From: Methylobacterium sp. 10 | Lineage (GTDB): Bacteria > Pseudomonadota > Alphaproteobacteria > Rhizobiales > Beijerinckiaceae | Direction: 5' to 3' | Assembly: GCF_000519085.1 (NCBI RefSeq) | Contig: NZ_KI912577.1 | Coordinates: 1,803,331 to 1,867,330 of the forward strand | Length of the DNA stretch: 64,000 nt | In this document: positions 45,402 through 53,764 of the stretch, piece by piece | How positions within the stretch are numbered: position 1 is the first letter of the stretch | Layout of the letters: the number at the start of each line of letters is the position of its first letter | Program-made: the position numbers and the translations under genes | Notes under the pieces: generated by a model | What the model was told of the DNA's origin: nothing | Database searches by the model: none | The model's input: only the letters and a program-made list of their open reading frames with translations

Positions 45402-46519
45402 GTTGGCTCCCTATGGCCCGTCCCACCGCGGGGCAGGCGGATCTCGATCCGGGTCCCGGGATCGGCCGGGTGCCAAGCGATATCGGCATTCAACTGGCGC
45501 ACGAGACTTTCGATCAGGCGCTTGCCGAAGGTGCGGCCGCCGACGACGTTCACCGGCATGCCGATCCCATCATCGGCGATCGTGATGCGGATCTCCCCGC
45601 CCTCTGGCTTGACGGAGACCGAGAGCCGGCCGCCCGCGTCACGCGGGAAGGCGTGCTTGAGGGCGTTGGTCAGCAGCTCGTTCATCACCAGGGCCACCGG
45701 GGGGGCCTGTTCGACGGCGACCTCCACGGGGACGACGTCGACATCCAGGTCGATCCCCTGCCGCCCGGAGCCGCGCACCAGATCGACGGCGAGTTCCTGC
45801 GCGAAGGCGGCGACGTCGAAACGCTGGACGTCGTTGGACTGGTAGAGACGCTTATGCACCGTGCCGAGGGCCTCGACGCGGGCCAGCATGGATTTGAGCG
45901 AGGCCTTGGCATCCGGGTCGGTGATGGTCCGCGTCTGCAGGGTGAGGAGCGAGGCGATCATCTGGAGGTTGTTCTTCACCCGGTGGTCCACCTCGTGGAC
46001 CAGCATCGTCTTGGCCGCCAGCGCCTCAGTGAGCTCCCGGGTGCGCTTCTCCACCTCGCGCTCGAAATGCAGCTTCTCGTTGCGCGTCTGCATGAGCGTG
46101 TCGATCCGGTCCGTCACGTCGAGCTGCGACGCGAAGAAATACACGGTCTCGCCCTCGTCGCTGCTCACGGGGCTGACGTAGAGCGCGTTCCAGAACTGGC
46201 TGCCGTCCTTGCGATAGTTGAGGATGTCGATGGCCACGTCGCGCTTCTCCGCAATCGCGTCGCGGATCTGACCCACGGCGTCGGGATCCGTGTCGTCACC
46301 CTGCAGAAGGCGGCAGTTCCGGCCCATGACCTCGGCGCGGCTGTAGCCGGTCATCCTGAGGAAGGCGTCGTTGACGAAGACGATGGGATTGTCCGCCTGC
46401 CGCGGATCGGTGATCAGCATCGCCATGCGCGTCGCGCGGATGGCCGCCGCGAAAGGGTCGCCCCTTCCGTGCTCGGCCCCCAATCGGTCTGTGAGGTGCC
46501 AGGCGTCGTCCGCTTCCAT
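45398..46519 (-). CDS. LOV-domain histidine kinase (HisKA_2 type), putative blue-light sensor
   Basis: 373 residues. A PAS/LOV domain at about 30-135 has the flavin-binding signature GRNCRLLQG (66-74) with the adduct-forming cysteine C69, and the LOV features NDAFLRMTGYS and NYRKDGSQFWN. A coiled linker leads to a HisKA_2 dimerisation domain (HEVDHRVKNNLQ, H179 the probable phospho-acceptor) and an HATPase (NELLTNALKHAFP, DDGIGMP). Blue light should form a flavin-cysteine adduct and change kinase activity. The ATG at 46519 has GGGAAGG upstream; an in-frame ATG at 46621 would add 34 unconserved residues. Confidence 0.92.
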   Translation of the reverse strand: MEADDAWHLTDRLGAEHGRGDPFAAAIRATRMAMLITDPRQADNPIVFVNDAFLRMTGYSRAEVMGRNCRLLQGDDTDPDAVGQIRDAIAEKRDVAIDILNYRKDGSQFWNALYVSPVSSDEGETVYFFASQLDVTDRIDTLMQTRNEKLHFEREVEKRTRELTEALAAKTMLVHEVDHRVKNNLQMIASLLTLQTRTITDPDAKASLKSMLARVEALGTVHKRLYQSNDVQRFDVAAFAQELAVDLVRGSGRQGIDLDVDVVPVEVAVEQAPPVALVMNELLTNALKHAFPRDAGGRLSVSVKPEGGEIRITIADDGIGMPVNVVGGRTFGKRLIESLVRQLNADIAWHPADPGTRIEIRLPRGGTGHREPT

Positions 46520-46853
46520 TCTGCCTTCCCGTGTTGCCCGGCGCGTCTCGCCGCCAGGGCGAATGTCGTCGGCCACGACGAAGAAGCTTCGCCGTCGCAA
46601 GGAATCGCACTGCCTCGTCATGACGTCGGGTTATGCCACGCGAATGACGAGAGTCGATGTCGTTTTAAGGTGATATCAATGACATAGGGAGGCTCATCCA
46701 TTCGACAAGCTTCGGTGTGCCGCAGCGTTCCAGTCGTTCGATGGTGATTGCGCGGAACGTGTGTCGGAACACCGCCTTAAAACCGTTGCTGATCCATCAC
46801 TCGCGGTGCCGATCGGGTTCGCCACAGCCGGCGACGATTGCCCGTCATTGCCC

Positions 46854-46879
46854 GGAACGGTAGAATGGCCAAGCTCGTT
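46854..46879 (+). promoter_or_regulatory. EcfG-type (general stress response) promoter
   Basis: GGAAC (46854-46858), a 17-base spacer, then CGTT (46876-46879). This matches the GGAAC-N16/17-CGTT pattern used by the alphaproteobacterial extracytoplasmic stress sigma factor EcfG. It lies 64 bases before the ATG at 46944 of the patatin gene and on the same strand. The remaining part of the 424-base gap (46520-46853) shows nothing recognisable. Confidence 0.55.
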
Positions 46880-46943
46880 ATCGTTGAGCTTGACGCTCCG
46901 TACGCCGATGGCGACGCAGGTCGAACGCCAGGAACACCCCGCC

Positions 46944-48143
46944 ATGTCGACATTTCGCCGGTTCGGATGGGTCAAGGGCGCGGCCGCTCTCGTCATGGCC
47001 GCGCAGCTGGCCGCCTGCGGCTCGATCCCGCGCGTGGCCTATACCGCCGACCAGGCCTCGGCGGCGGTCCCGGCCGGCATGGATCTCACCGTTCGCGCCT
47101 ATGCCGACGCGTCGGAGAACACCTTCACCGAAATGGTGGCGCGGCCGGAGCGCTCGAAGCGCGCCTTCGCTTATCTCGCCCTGTCGGGCGGCGGCGGTGA
47201 CGGTGCCTACGGCGCCGGTATCCTCAACGGCTGGTCGGAATCCGGCAAGCGGCCCGAATTCGCCCTCGTCTCGGGGGTGAGCACCGGCGCCCTGATCGCG
47301 CCCTTCGCCTTCCTCGGCTCGGCCTACGATTCCACCCTCACCGACATCTACACCAGCGGCGTCGCCTCGACCCTGGTGCAATCGCCGAGCGTGACCAACA
47401 TCGTGTTCGGATCGGGCCTCTTCGGGGACGGACGTCTCCGCGACCTCGTCCGCCGCTACGTGACGTCCGATCTCCTCGCCGCCATCGCCGAGCAGCACGC
47501 CAAGGGCCGCCGCCTCCTCGTGGTGACGACGAACCTCGATTCCCAGCGCGCGGTCATCTGGAACATGGGCGCCATCGCCGCCAATGGCGGACCCAACGCC
47601 GTCGCGCTGTTCACGGACGTGCTGACGGCCTCCGCCAGCATCCCCGCCGTGTTCCCGCCGCAACTCCTCGATGTGCAGGCGGAGGGAAGGGCGTTCCAGG
47701 AGATGCATGTGGACGGGTCGGTGGTGACGCCGGTCTTCACCCTGCCGCAATCGTTCCTGCTGCGGGACAACCGCCTGCGCGCGGCGGGCAAGACCGACAT
47801 CTACGTCATCATCAACGGTCGGCTGGAGCCGGAATTCAACGTGGCGGAGAACAACACGCTGTCCATCGTCGAGCGCTCGTTCACCACCGCGAGCCGGGCG
47901 CGCAGCCGCGCGACGCTGGCGGCCACCTATGCCTTCACCCGCGGCAGCGGCATGGGCTTCAACCTGACCTATATCGACGAATCCGCGCCGAACACCACGA
48001 CGGCGAAAGGCTTCGACACCGGCTACATGCGCCAGCTCTACGAGAGCGGGCGGGAGACCGGCCGGGCCGGAACCTTCTGGCGCAAGAGCGTGCCCACCGC
48101 TCCCCTGGTTAAGGCGATCGCCGCCGGCGTCGAGCGGAACTGA
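46944..48143 (+). CDS. Patatin-like phospholipase, predicted lipoprotein
   Basis: 399 residues. Lipoprotein signal peptide 1-21 with lipobox LAAC (first residue of mature protein is the cysteine). The patatin domain has the oxyanion motif SGGGGDGAYGAG, the nucleophile GVSTG, and the DGS aspartate in HVDGSVVTP, completing the Ser-Asp dyad. Such enzymes hydrolyse membrane lipid acyl chains, here probably from the outer-membrane inner leaflet. An ATG at 46908 in the same frame would give a poorer signal peptide. An EcfG-type promoter lies upstream, suggesting stress induction. Confidence 0.88.
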   Translation: MSTFRRFGWVKGAAALVMAAQLAACGSIPRVAYTADQASAAVPAGMDLTVRAYADASENTFTEMVARPERSKRAFAYLALSGGGGDGAYGAGILNGWSESGKRPEFALVSGVSTGALIAPFAFLGSAYDSTLTDIYTSGVASTLVQSPSVTNIVFGSGLFGDGRLRDLVRRYVTSDLLAAIAEQHAKGRRLLVVTTNLDSQRAVIWNMGAIAANGGPNAVALFTDVLTASASIPAVFPPQLLDVQAEGRAFQEMHVDGSVVTPVFTLPQSFLLRDNRLRAAGKTDIYVIINGRLEPEFNVAENNTLSIVERSFTTASRARSRATLAATYAFTRGSGMGFNLTYIDESAPNTTTAKGFDTGYMRQLYESGRETGRAGTFWRKSVPTAPLVKAIAAGVERN

Positions 48144-48149
48144 CGGGCA

Positions 48150-48177
48150 GGCGCCATCCCCCCGGCGGGGTGGTGCC
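48150..48177 (+). terminator. Possible terminator hairpin after the patatin gene
   Basis: GGCGCCATCCCC (48150-48161) can pair with GGGGTGGTGCC (48167-48177) with one wobble and one bulged T. It begins seven bases after the patatin stop. No T-run follows. Confidence 0.35.
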
Positions 48178-48281
48178 CTGCGCCGCCCGCCCTCGCGCTC
48201 GTTGCTGCACTGCGATAGGAGTGGCTCCATCCCCCGTGTGGCCACCGGCCCCGCATCTCCCTTGCGTATGGCCGCTGACCC

Positions 48282-49907
48282 ATGATCCAGATCGAAGACC
48301 TCACCTTCAGCGCCTGGGGCCGGCGCTTCTTCGATCGCGCCAGCGTCGCGGTCCCTCCCGGCTCGAAGGTCGGCCTCGTGGGGCGCAACGGCGTCGGCAA
48401 GTCGACCCTGTTCAAGATCATCCTCGGCGAGTTCCAGCCCGATAGCGGCGCCATCCTGCTGCCGAAGACCGCCCGCGTCGCGTCGGTGGACCAGGAGCAC
48501 CCGGCGACGCCGGTGAGCCTGATCGACACGATCCTCGCCGCCGATCTCGAACGCGAAGCCCTCAACCTCGAACTCGAAACCGCCGAGCCCGAGCGCATGG
48601 GCGAGATCTACGGCCGGTTGATCGAGATCGACGCCGACCGGGCTCCGGCGCGGGCGGGCGAGATCCTGGCAGGTCTCGGCTTCTCGGTGGAGGACCTGAC
48701 CCGGCCGATGTCGGAATTCTCCGGCGGCTGGCGCATGCGCGTGGCGCTCGCCGCGGCGCTCTTCGCCGAGCCCGACATGCTGCTCCTCGACGAGCCCACC
48801 AACTACCTCGATCTGGAGGGCGCCCTGTGGCTCGAGGCGCGGCTCAAGCGCTATCCGCATTCGGCGCTGATCATCAGCCACGACCGCGAACTCCTGAACA
48901 ACTCGGTGGACGCGATCCTGCACGTCGCCAACGGGAAGCTCGAGCTCTACACCGGCGGCTACGACGATTTCGAGAAGCGCCGGGCCGAGAAGGCCCGCCT
49001 CCAGGCCTCCACCAAGATGAAGCAGGACGCGGAGCGCGCCCATCTCCAGAGCTTCGTCGACCGGTTCAAGGCGTCGGCCTCGAAGGCGGCCCAGGCCCAG
49101 TCGCGCATGAAGCGCCTCGCCAAGATGGAGCCCATCGCCACCACCATCGAGGAGCATGTGGCGCCATTCCACCTGCCCTCGCCGAAGCGTCCCCTGGCGC
49201 CGCCGTTGATGCATCTCACCGATGCCACCATCGGCTATGGCGACGACGAGCCGGTGCTGCGCGACCTCAACCTGACCCTCGACGTCGACGACCGGATCGG
49301 TCTTCTCGGCGTCAACGGCGCCGGCAAGTCGACCTTCGCCAAGATGGCGGCCGGCGCCCTGAAGCTGCGCGACGGGCGCATGGTCCGCGAGGGCAGGGTG
49401 CAGGTCGGCTGGTTCCACCAGCACCAGATCGAAGCCCTCGACCCGAAGGATACACCGCTCGCCATCATCCGCCGCGAGCGGCCGGACGACAGCGAATCCG
49501 GGCGTCGGGCCAAGCTCGCGAGCTTCGGCCTGGCCTTCGACAAGCAGGAGACCACGGTGGACGCCCTGTCGGGTGGCGAGCGGGCGAGACTCCTGCTCAA
49601 CCTCGTGGCGATGCAGGCGCCCCACCTGCTCATCCTCGACGAGCCGACGAACCATCTCGACATCGACAGCCGCCGGGCCTTGCTCGACGCGCTGAACGAT
49701 TACGCCGGCGCCGTCATCCTCATCACCCACGACCGGTCGTTAATGGAACTCGTGGCCGACCGGCTCTGGCTCGCCGCCGACAGGACCGTGAAGCCCTTCG
49801 CCGGCGACATGGACGACTACGCCCGCTTCGTCCTCGACCGCTCGAAGACGGGAAAGACCGCGCCGGGCCAGGGCCGGGAGAAGAAGAACAAGCGCAAGGC
49901 GGCTTGA
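48282..49907 (+). CDS. ABC-F ATPase (ribosome-associated type)
   Basis: 541 residues, two ABC domains without membrane segments. First: Walker A GRNGVGKSTL, signature SGGWRMR and Walker B LLLDEPTNYLD. Second: Walker A GVNGAGKSTF, signature SGGERAR and Walker B LILDEPTNHLD. The charged linker between them is the arm that contacts the ribosome in ABC-F proteins (Uup/EttA/YheS group). It matches the YheS-like subgroup in linker style, and the exact type is not certain. The C-terminus is Lys/Arg-rich, a common feature of Uup-like members. Confidence 0.93.
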   Translation: MIQIEDLTFSAWGRRFFDRASVAVPPGSKVGLVGRNGVGKSTLFKIILGEFQPDSGAILLPKTARVASVDQEHPATPVSLIDTILAADLEREALNLELETAEPERMGEIYGRLIEIDADRAPARAGEILAGLGFSVEDLTRPMSEFSGGWRMRVALAAALFAEPDMLLLDEPTNYLDLEGALWLEARLKRYPHSALIISHDRELLNNSVDAILHVANGKLELYTGGYDDFEKRRAEKARLQASTKMKQDAERAHLQSFVDRFKASASKAAQAQSRMKRLAKMEPIATTIEEHVAPFHLPSPKRPLAPPLMHLTDATIGYGDDEPVLRDLNLTLDVDDRIGLLGVNGAGKSTFAKMAAGALKLRDGRMVREGRVQVGWFHQHQIEALDPKDTPLAIIRRERPDDSESGRRAKLASFGLAFDKQETTVDALSGGERARLLLNLVAMQAPHLLILDEPTNHLDIDSRRALLDALNDYAGAVILITHDRSLMELVADRLWLAADRTVKPFAGDMDDYARFVLDRSKTGKTAPGQGREKKNKRKAA

Positions 49908-49944
49908 ACGACAGGTTGAACCGCCCGTCATCCACCCCACTCAC

Positions 49945-49985
49945 CTCATCCTTCGAGACCGCTCGCGCGGCACCTCAGGATGGGG
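49945..49985. repeat. Short imperfect palindrome (REP-like)
   Basis: The stretch beginning CCTCATCCTTCGAGACC and ending CACCTCAGGATGGGG folds back on itself through CATCCT / AGGATG arms and a GC-rich middle. Elements of this style are scattered between genes in Hyphomicrobiales. It lies shortly after the ABC-F gene. Confidence 0.5.
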
Positions 49986-50091
49986 TCCGTGTTAGGAGGG
50001 TGAGACGGTTTCGTGTCGGGGCGGATACGGCGCACGCTTCTTCGCCCATGCGGCGCGACGGCATTCGCAGAGGTCGCGGGATGCCCTCCTG

Positions 50092-50191
50092 CCCCTTGTG
50101 GGGAGGAGTTGGAGGTGGGGGTGGTCCCGCTAGCCTCGGCCGAGTGAGGGTCGCCCGACCACCCCCACTCCTAACCTCTCCCCACAAGGGG
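50092..50191. repeat. Large inverted repeat, MITE-like
   Basis: Arms of 35 bases at 50092-50126 and 50157-50191 match in 30 of 35 positions and flank a 30-base centre. The outer 14 bases (CCCCTTGTGGGGAG) and the inner 11 (GGGGGTGGTC region) are perfect. The whole would fold into one long hairpin. No transposase or target duplication was recognised. The other sequence between 49908 and 50273 has no gene. Confidence 0.75.
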
Positions 50192-50273
50192 GGAGAGGGA
50201 CGCGGTCCGCCTGCAAGCGCGGATGGGAGAACCCAGTAGCCCCGCCTGCGGACAGAGGGGATTTTTACCGTAC

Positions 50274-50402
50274 TTACTTCCGCAGGATCTTCGTCACGAG
50301 GCGGCCGATCGGGTTGCTCGAATCGTAGTTGCGGTCGTCGCGGACGACGGGGCGGTTGTCGTTGCCGAGAAGCTTGGTGACGAGGCGTCCGATGAGGCTC
50401 AT
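50274..50402 (-). CDS. 42-residue cationic small ORF with duplicated motif
   Basis: An ATG at 50402 (minus strand) opens 42 codons to a TAA at 50274-50276. The protein has 11 Arg/Lys residues and two copies of one helix-like motif: IGRLVTKLL (4-12) and IGRLVTKIL (32-40), joined by GNDNRPVVRDDRNYDSSNP. A ribosome binding site (AAGGGAAA) lies about six bases upstream on the minus strand. It is not a fragment of a larger frame. No homologue is known to me. The motif could be amphipathic, so a membrane or nucleic-acid contact is possible. Length makes it uncertain, but the start signal and motif duplication support a real gene. Confidence 0.6.
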   Translation of the reverse strand: MSLIGRLVTKLLGNDNRPVVRDDRNYDSSNPIGRLVTKILRK

Positions 50403-50554
50403 GGCTGTTTCCCTTCAAACCGATTATGCGCCGCATTACGGCGCAGCTTGACGGTCAACACGCCGGACGTCCTCCCGTTCCGGATGAAACCCGACATGAT
50501 GCGCGCCTGCCCCGGCATCGACCTTGCTCCGGGTCTCGCAAAAGGCGAGGGCCG

Positions 50555-51802
50555 ATGATCGACAGACTGTTCCATGCCGGAGCGAGCCTCGCGCTGCTTC
50601 TCGCCGTCGCGATCCTGTTCTCCATCAACCGCCGGGCGATCCAGCCCCGCGTCGTGATCGCGGCCCTCGCCCTCCAGGTGGCGATCGGGGCGATCGTCCT
50701 GTTCGTGCCGCTGGGGCGGCAGGCCCTCGATGCGGCCGCCGCCCTGGTGCAGACGGTGCTCGGCTATGGCGACCGCGGCGTCCTCTTCCTGTTCGGCGGC
50801 CTCGTGGAGCCGCGCATGTTCGAGCTGTTCGGCGGCAGCGGCTTCATCCTGGCCCTGCGGGTGCTGCCGCAGATCCTCTATGTCTCCGCGCTCATCGCCA
50901 TCCTGTATCATCTCAAGGTGATGCAGACCCTCGCCCGCATCATCGGCGCCGGCTTGCAGCGGGTGATCGGCACCTCGCCCATCGAGACCTTCTCGGCGGT
51001 CATCACCATCGTCATCGGCCAGAGCGAGATCGCGGTTGCCCTGCGGCCGTTCCTCGGCCTGCTGACCGGGGCCGAATTGTTCGCCGTCATGTCGAGCGGG
51101 GCCGCCTCCACCGCCGGCTCGATCCTGGCCGGCTACGCGGCGCTGGGCGTGCCGATGGAATACCTGCTGGCGGCCGGCGTGATGGCGATCCCCGGCGGGC
51201 TCCTCTACGCCAAGATCCTGATGCCCACGACGGAGCCGACGCGGGTGACGACGATGCGGGTCGAGTTCGCCGAGACGCGTGCGGTGAACCTGATCGAGGC
51301 GGCGGCCGACGGCACGCAAAAGGGCCTCGTCATTGCGGTCTCGGTGGGAGCCATGCTGATCGCCTTCACCGGGCTCATCGCGTTGCTCAACGGCATCGCG
51401 GGATGGGGCGGCGGGCTCGTCGGCTATCCGGCCCTGAGCATCGAGGGTGTGCTCGGGCTCGCCTTCGCGCCCCTGGCCTGGCTGATGGGTGTGCCCTGGA
51501 GCGAGGCCGGTCTGGTCGGCGGCGCCATCGGGCAGAAGATCGCGTTCAACGAGTTTCTGGCCTATGCCCAGCTCTCGCCGACGCTGAAATCGGGCGCCCT
51601 CGACGCGCGGACCACCGCCATCGTCTGCTTCGCCCTGTGCGGCTTCGCCAATCTCGCCTCCATCGCGATCCAGCTCGCTAGCTTGGCGAGCCTCGTCCCC
51701 GAGAGGCGGTCCGAGATCGCGCGCTACGGAATGCGCGCGATCCTGGCCGGTACGTTGTCGAACCTGACGAGTGCGACCATCGCCGGGCTGTTCATCGCCT
51801 GA
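50555..51802 (+). CDS. Concentrative nucleoside transporter (NupC/CNT family)
   Basis: 415 residues, about 8-10 membrane helices. Family hallmarks are GLVEPRMFELFGGSGFILALRVLPQIL as first block (positions 80-110), GQSEIAV in the nucleoside-site hairpin, and GGAIGQKIAFNEFLAY and CGFANLASIAIQL in the second half. It imports nucleosides with sodium or protons. The ATG at 50555 follows GGCGAGGG; the open frame upstream is not conserved. It is convergent with minE, ten bases away. Confidence 0.92.
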   Translation: MIDRLFHAGASLALLLAVAILFSINRRAIQPRVVIAALALQVAIGAIVLFVPLGRQALDAAAALVQTVLGYGDRGVLFLFGGLVEPRMFELFGGSGFILALRVLPQILYVSALIAILYHLKVMQTLARIIGAGLQRVIGTSPIETFSAVITIVIGQSEIAVALRPFLGLLTGAELFAVMSSGAASTAGSILAGYAALGVPMEYLLAAGVMAIPGGLLYAKILMPTTEPTRVTTMRVEFAETRAVNLIEAAADGTQKGLVIAVSVGAMLIAFTGLIALLNGIAGWGGGLVGYPALSIEGVLGLAFAPLAWLMGVPWSEAGLVGGAIGQKIAFNEFLAYAQLSPTLKSGALDARTTAIVCFALCGFANLASIAIQLASLASLVPERRSEIARYGMRAILAGTLSNLTSATIAGLFIA

Positions 51803-51812
51803 CGGGACGCGG

Positions 51813-52118
51813 TCACGCGGCCGCGCGCTTGGCCTTGGACGCCTTGGCGGATGCCGGGGCGGCCTTGGCCGGAGCCGTCACCGGGAGTTCGATGTCGACG
51901 CCGAGCGTCGACATGTCCTGGCCCCGTTCCAGGCGGATCTGGACCTTGTCCCGCTCCACCGTGACATGCTTGGCGATGACGGCGAGGATCTCCTCCCGCA
52001 GGATCATCACCAGATCGGAGCCGCCGGCCCCGGCCCGCTCATGGGCCAGGATCAGCTGGAGACGGTCGCGTGCCGTCGGGGCCGAAGCGCGCTTGTTGAA
52101 GAGGTTCCGCAGGCTCAT
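51813..52118 (-). CDS. minE: Cell-division topological specificity factor MinE
   Basis: 101 residues. MinE stimulates the MinD ATPase and confines division inhibition to the poles. The anti-MinCD region (ARDRLQLILAHERA) and the dimerisation part (ILREEILAVIAKHVTVERDKVQIRLERG) are typical. The last 22 residues form an Ala/Lys-rich tail, longer than usual. Its start overlaps the minD stop by four bases. Transcribed with minD and minC. Confidence 0.94.
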   Translation of the reverse strand: MSLRNLFNKRASAPTARDRLQLILAHERAGAGGSDLVMILREEILAVIAKHVTVERDKVQIRLERGQDMSTLGVDIELPVTAPAKAAPASAKASKAKRAAA

Positions 52119-52930
52119 GCCGCCCTCCGGGTGAACAGCTTGTTGAGGAGGGACTTCTTGTCGGACGGCACGGTCATCGGCACCGTATCGCCCTTCAGGC
52201 GGCGGACGGCGTCGATATAGGCCCGGGCCGGGGCGCTCAGCGGGTTGTTCATCGTCACCGGGCAGCCGACGTTGGAAGCGCGCAGGACTTCGAGGCTCTC
52301 CGGGATGATGGCGAGGAGCGGGATCGAGAGGATCTCGAGCACGTCGTCGACCTTGAGCATGTCGCCGCGGTCGGCGCGGGCGGGGTCGTAGCGGGTGAGG
52401 ATGAGGTGTTTCTCCATCACCTCGCCGCGCTCGGCCTTCAGCGTCTTCGAATCGAGGAGACCGATGATGCGGTCGGAATCGCGCACCGAGGAGACTTCCG
52501 GGTTCGTGACGACGACGGCGAGATCGGCGTGGCGCATGGCCAGGGTCGCTCCGCGCTCGATGCCGGCCGGGGAATCGCAGATCACCCAGTCGAACTTCTC
52601 GCGCAGTTCTTCCATCACCTTGGCGACGCCCTCGTCGGTGAGGGCATCCTTGTCGCGGGTCTGCGAGGCGGGCAGCAGCGACAGGTTCTCAAGCCGCTTG
52701 TCGCGGATCAGCGCCTGGTTGAGCTTGGCGTCGCCGTTGACCACATTGATGAGGTCGTAGACCACGCGCCGCTCGGCGCCCATCACGAGGTCGAGGTTGC
52801 GCAGGCCGACGTCGAAATCGACGACGGCGACGCTCTGTCCGGCCTGCGCGAGTGCCGCGCCGAGAGCCGCCGTGGTGGTCGTCTTGCCGACGCCGCCCTT
52901 GCCAGATGTAACGACCAGAACCTTGGCCAT
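52115..52930 (-). CDS. minD: Septum-site ATPase MinD
   Basis: 271 residues, ParA/MinD-type ATPase. The deviant Walker A is SGKGGVGKTTTTA (about 9-21), the signature lysine and aspartate region DFDVGLRNLDLVMG follows, and the C-terminus ends in a basic amphipathic stretch for membrane binding (KKSLLNKLFTRR). It recruits MinC to the membrane. It lies 14 bases downstream of minC1 and overlaps minE by four bases. Confidence 0.95.
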   Translation of the reverse strand: MAKVLVVTSGKGGVGKTTTTAALGAALAQAGQSVAVVDFDVGLRNLDLVMGAERRVVYDLINVVNGDAKLNQALIRDKRLENLSLLPASQTRDKDALTDEGVAKVMEELREKFDWVICDSPAGIERGATLAMRHADLAVVVTNPEVSSVRDSDRIIGLLDSKTLKAERGEVMEKHLILTRYDPARADRGDMLKVDDVLEILSIPLLAIIPESLEVLRASNVGCPVTMNNPLSAPARAYIDAVRRLKGDTVPMTVPSDKKSLLNKLFTRRAA

Positions 52931-52944
52931 GTTCGTATCTCTCC

Positions 52945-53643
52945 TTAATCCAAGGTTGCCATTTTGATGGAGCCGCTATCGAGCCAGATCTGCACGGGTT
53001 TCCCGCGCAGGGTCGTGCCCATGTCCTCGGCCGTGCGGACGAGGCGATCGATCCCGAGCAGTTCGGGCTCGAACTTGCGGCAGTAGATTCGGGCGCGGGG
53101 GTTGCGGGCGGCACCGGCGATGGCCCGGCCGCGAAGCGCCCCGTAGACGTGGATCGAGCCGCCGGCGAGGATCTCGGCGCCGGAGGCCACCGAGCCCATG
53201 ACGGTGACGTCACCGGTGGGATGCGTGATCGACTGGCCGGACCGGACCGAGCCCTCGATCATGAGGGACGTGGTTTCCGGCTCGGCATCCTTCGGGATCT
53301 CGATGCCGATGGTGGGCCGTCCATCTATCAGGAGCGGGGGCAGGGCGAGGCCGTCGAGCATCGTCGTTCCCGCCAGGGTCGCCGCCGCGCCCTCGATGCC
53401 GAGGATGCGGATGCGGCGGGCTCCGAGATCGGCCAGGACCTTGCCGAGCACGTCCGGGTCCGACCCGAGCGCCGCGATGTCGAGGATGAGGGGGCGTCCG
53501 TCGAGGAGGGTCGGCGAACGCTTCAGCGAGGCATCCAGATCGGCGAACCAATCGGGAAGCGGAGCCTCCGGGGCCAGGACGAGCGCCTTGAAGGCGCGGC
53601 CTCGAAGCTGGACGGATCGGCGGGATGGAGGGGCGTGTGTCAC
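52945..53643 (-). CDS. minC: Septum-site inhibitor MinC, copy 1 (next to minD)
   Basis: 232 residues from a GTG at 53643. The N-terminal domain (RGRAFKALVLAPEAPLPDWFADL-type start) contacts FtsZ. The C-terminal beta-helix has the MinC signature GSVRSGQSITHPTGDVTVMG, then SGAEILAGGSIHVYGALRGRAIAGA and YCRKFEPELLGI, used for dimerisation and MinD binding. It is the first gene of minC-minD-minE. A GANTC and a CtrA-like site lie just upstream. A second minC follows at 53765-54457. Confidence 0.93.
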   Translation of the reverse strand: MTHAPPSRRSVQLRGRAFKALVLAPEAPLPDWFADLDASLKRSPTLLDGRPLILDIAALGSDPDVLGKVLADLGARRIRILGIEGAAATLAGTTMLDGLALPPLLIDGRPTIGIEIPKDAEPETTSLMIEGSVRSGQSITHPTGDVTVMGSVASGAEILAGGSIHVYGALRGRAIAGAARNPRARIYCRKFEPELLGIDRLVRTAEDMGTTLRGKPVQIWLDSGSIKMATLD

Positions 53644-53653
53644 GGGCTCTCGC

Positions 53654-53702
53654 GATTCCTTACCGAACCATTGACGTCCCTTATGGTTACCGGTTGGTTA
53701 AC
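53654..53702. promoter_or_regulatory. GANTC and CtrA-like sites upstream of minC copy 1
   Basis: GATTC (GANTC, the CcrM target) lies at 53654-53658, 11 bases upstream of the minC1 start. TTAC-N7-TTAAC at 53687-53702 (TTAC, CGGTTGG, TTAAC) differs by one base from the CtrA consensus TTAA-N7-TTAAC. Both sit in the 121-base gap between the two minC genes, in front of minC1, so cell-cycle control of minCDE is possible. Confidence 0.35.
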
Positions 53703-53764
53703 GAGCGGGCTTTCCGTGATCCTGTGAGCCGATAATCCTGCAATCCCGGGTTCCTGTGACGGCG

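Noticed and set aside
46878-49730. Minus-strand open frame of about 950 codons opposite the patatin and ABC-F genes
   Set aside because: Covers two well-supported plus-strand genes and is of the same low-complexity shadow type.
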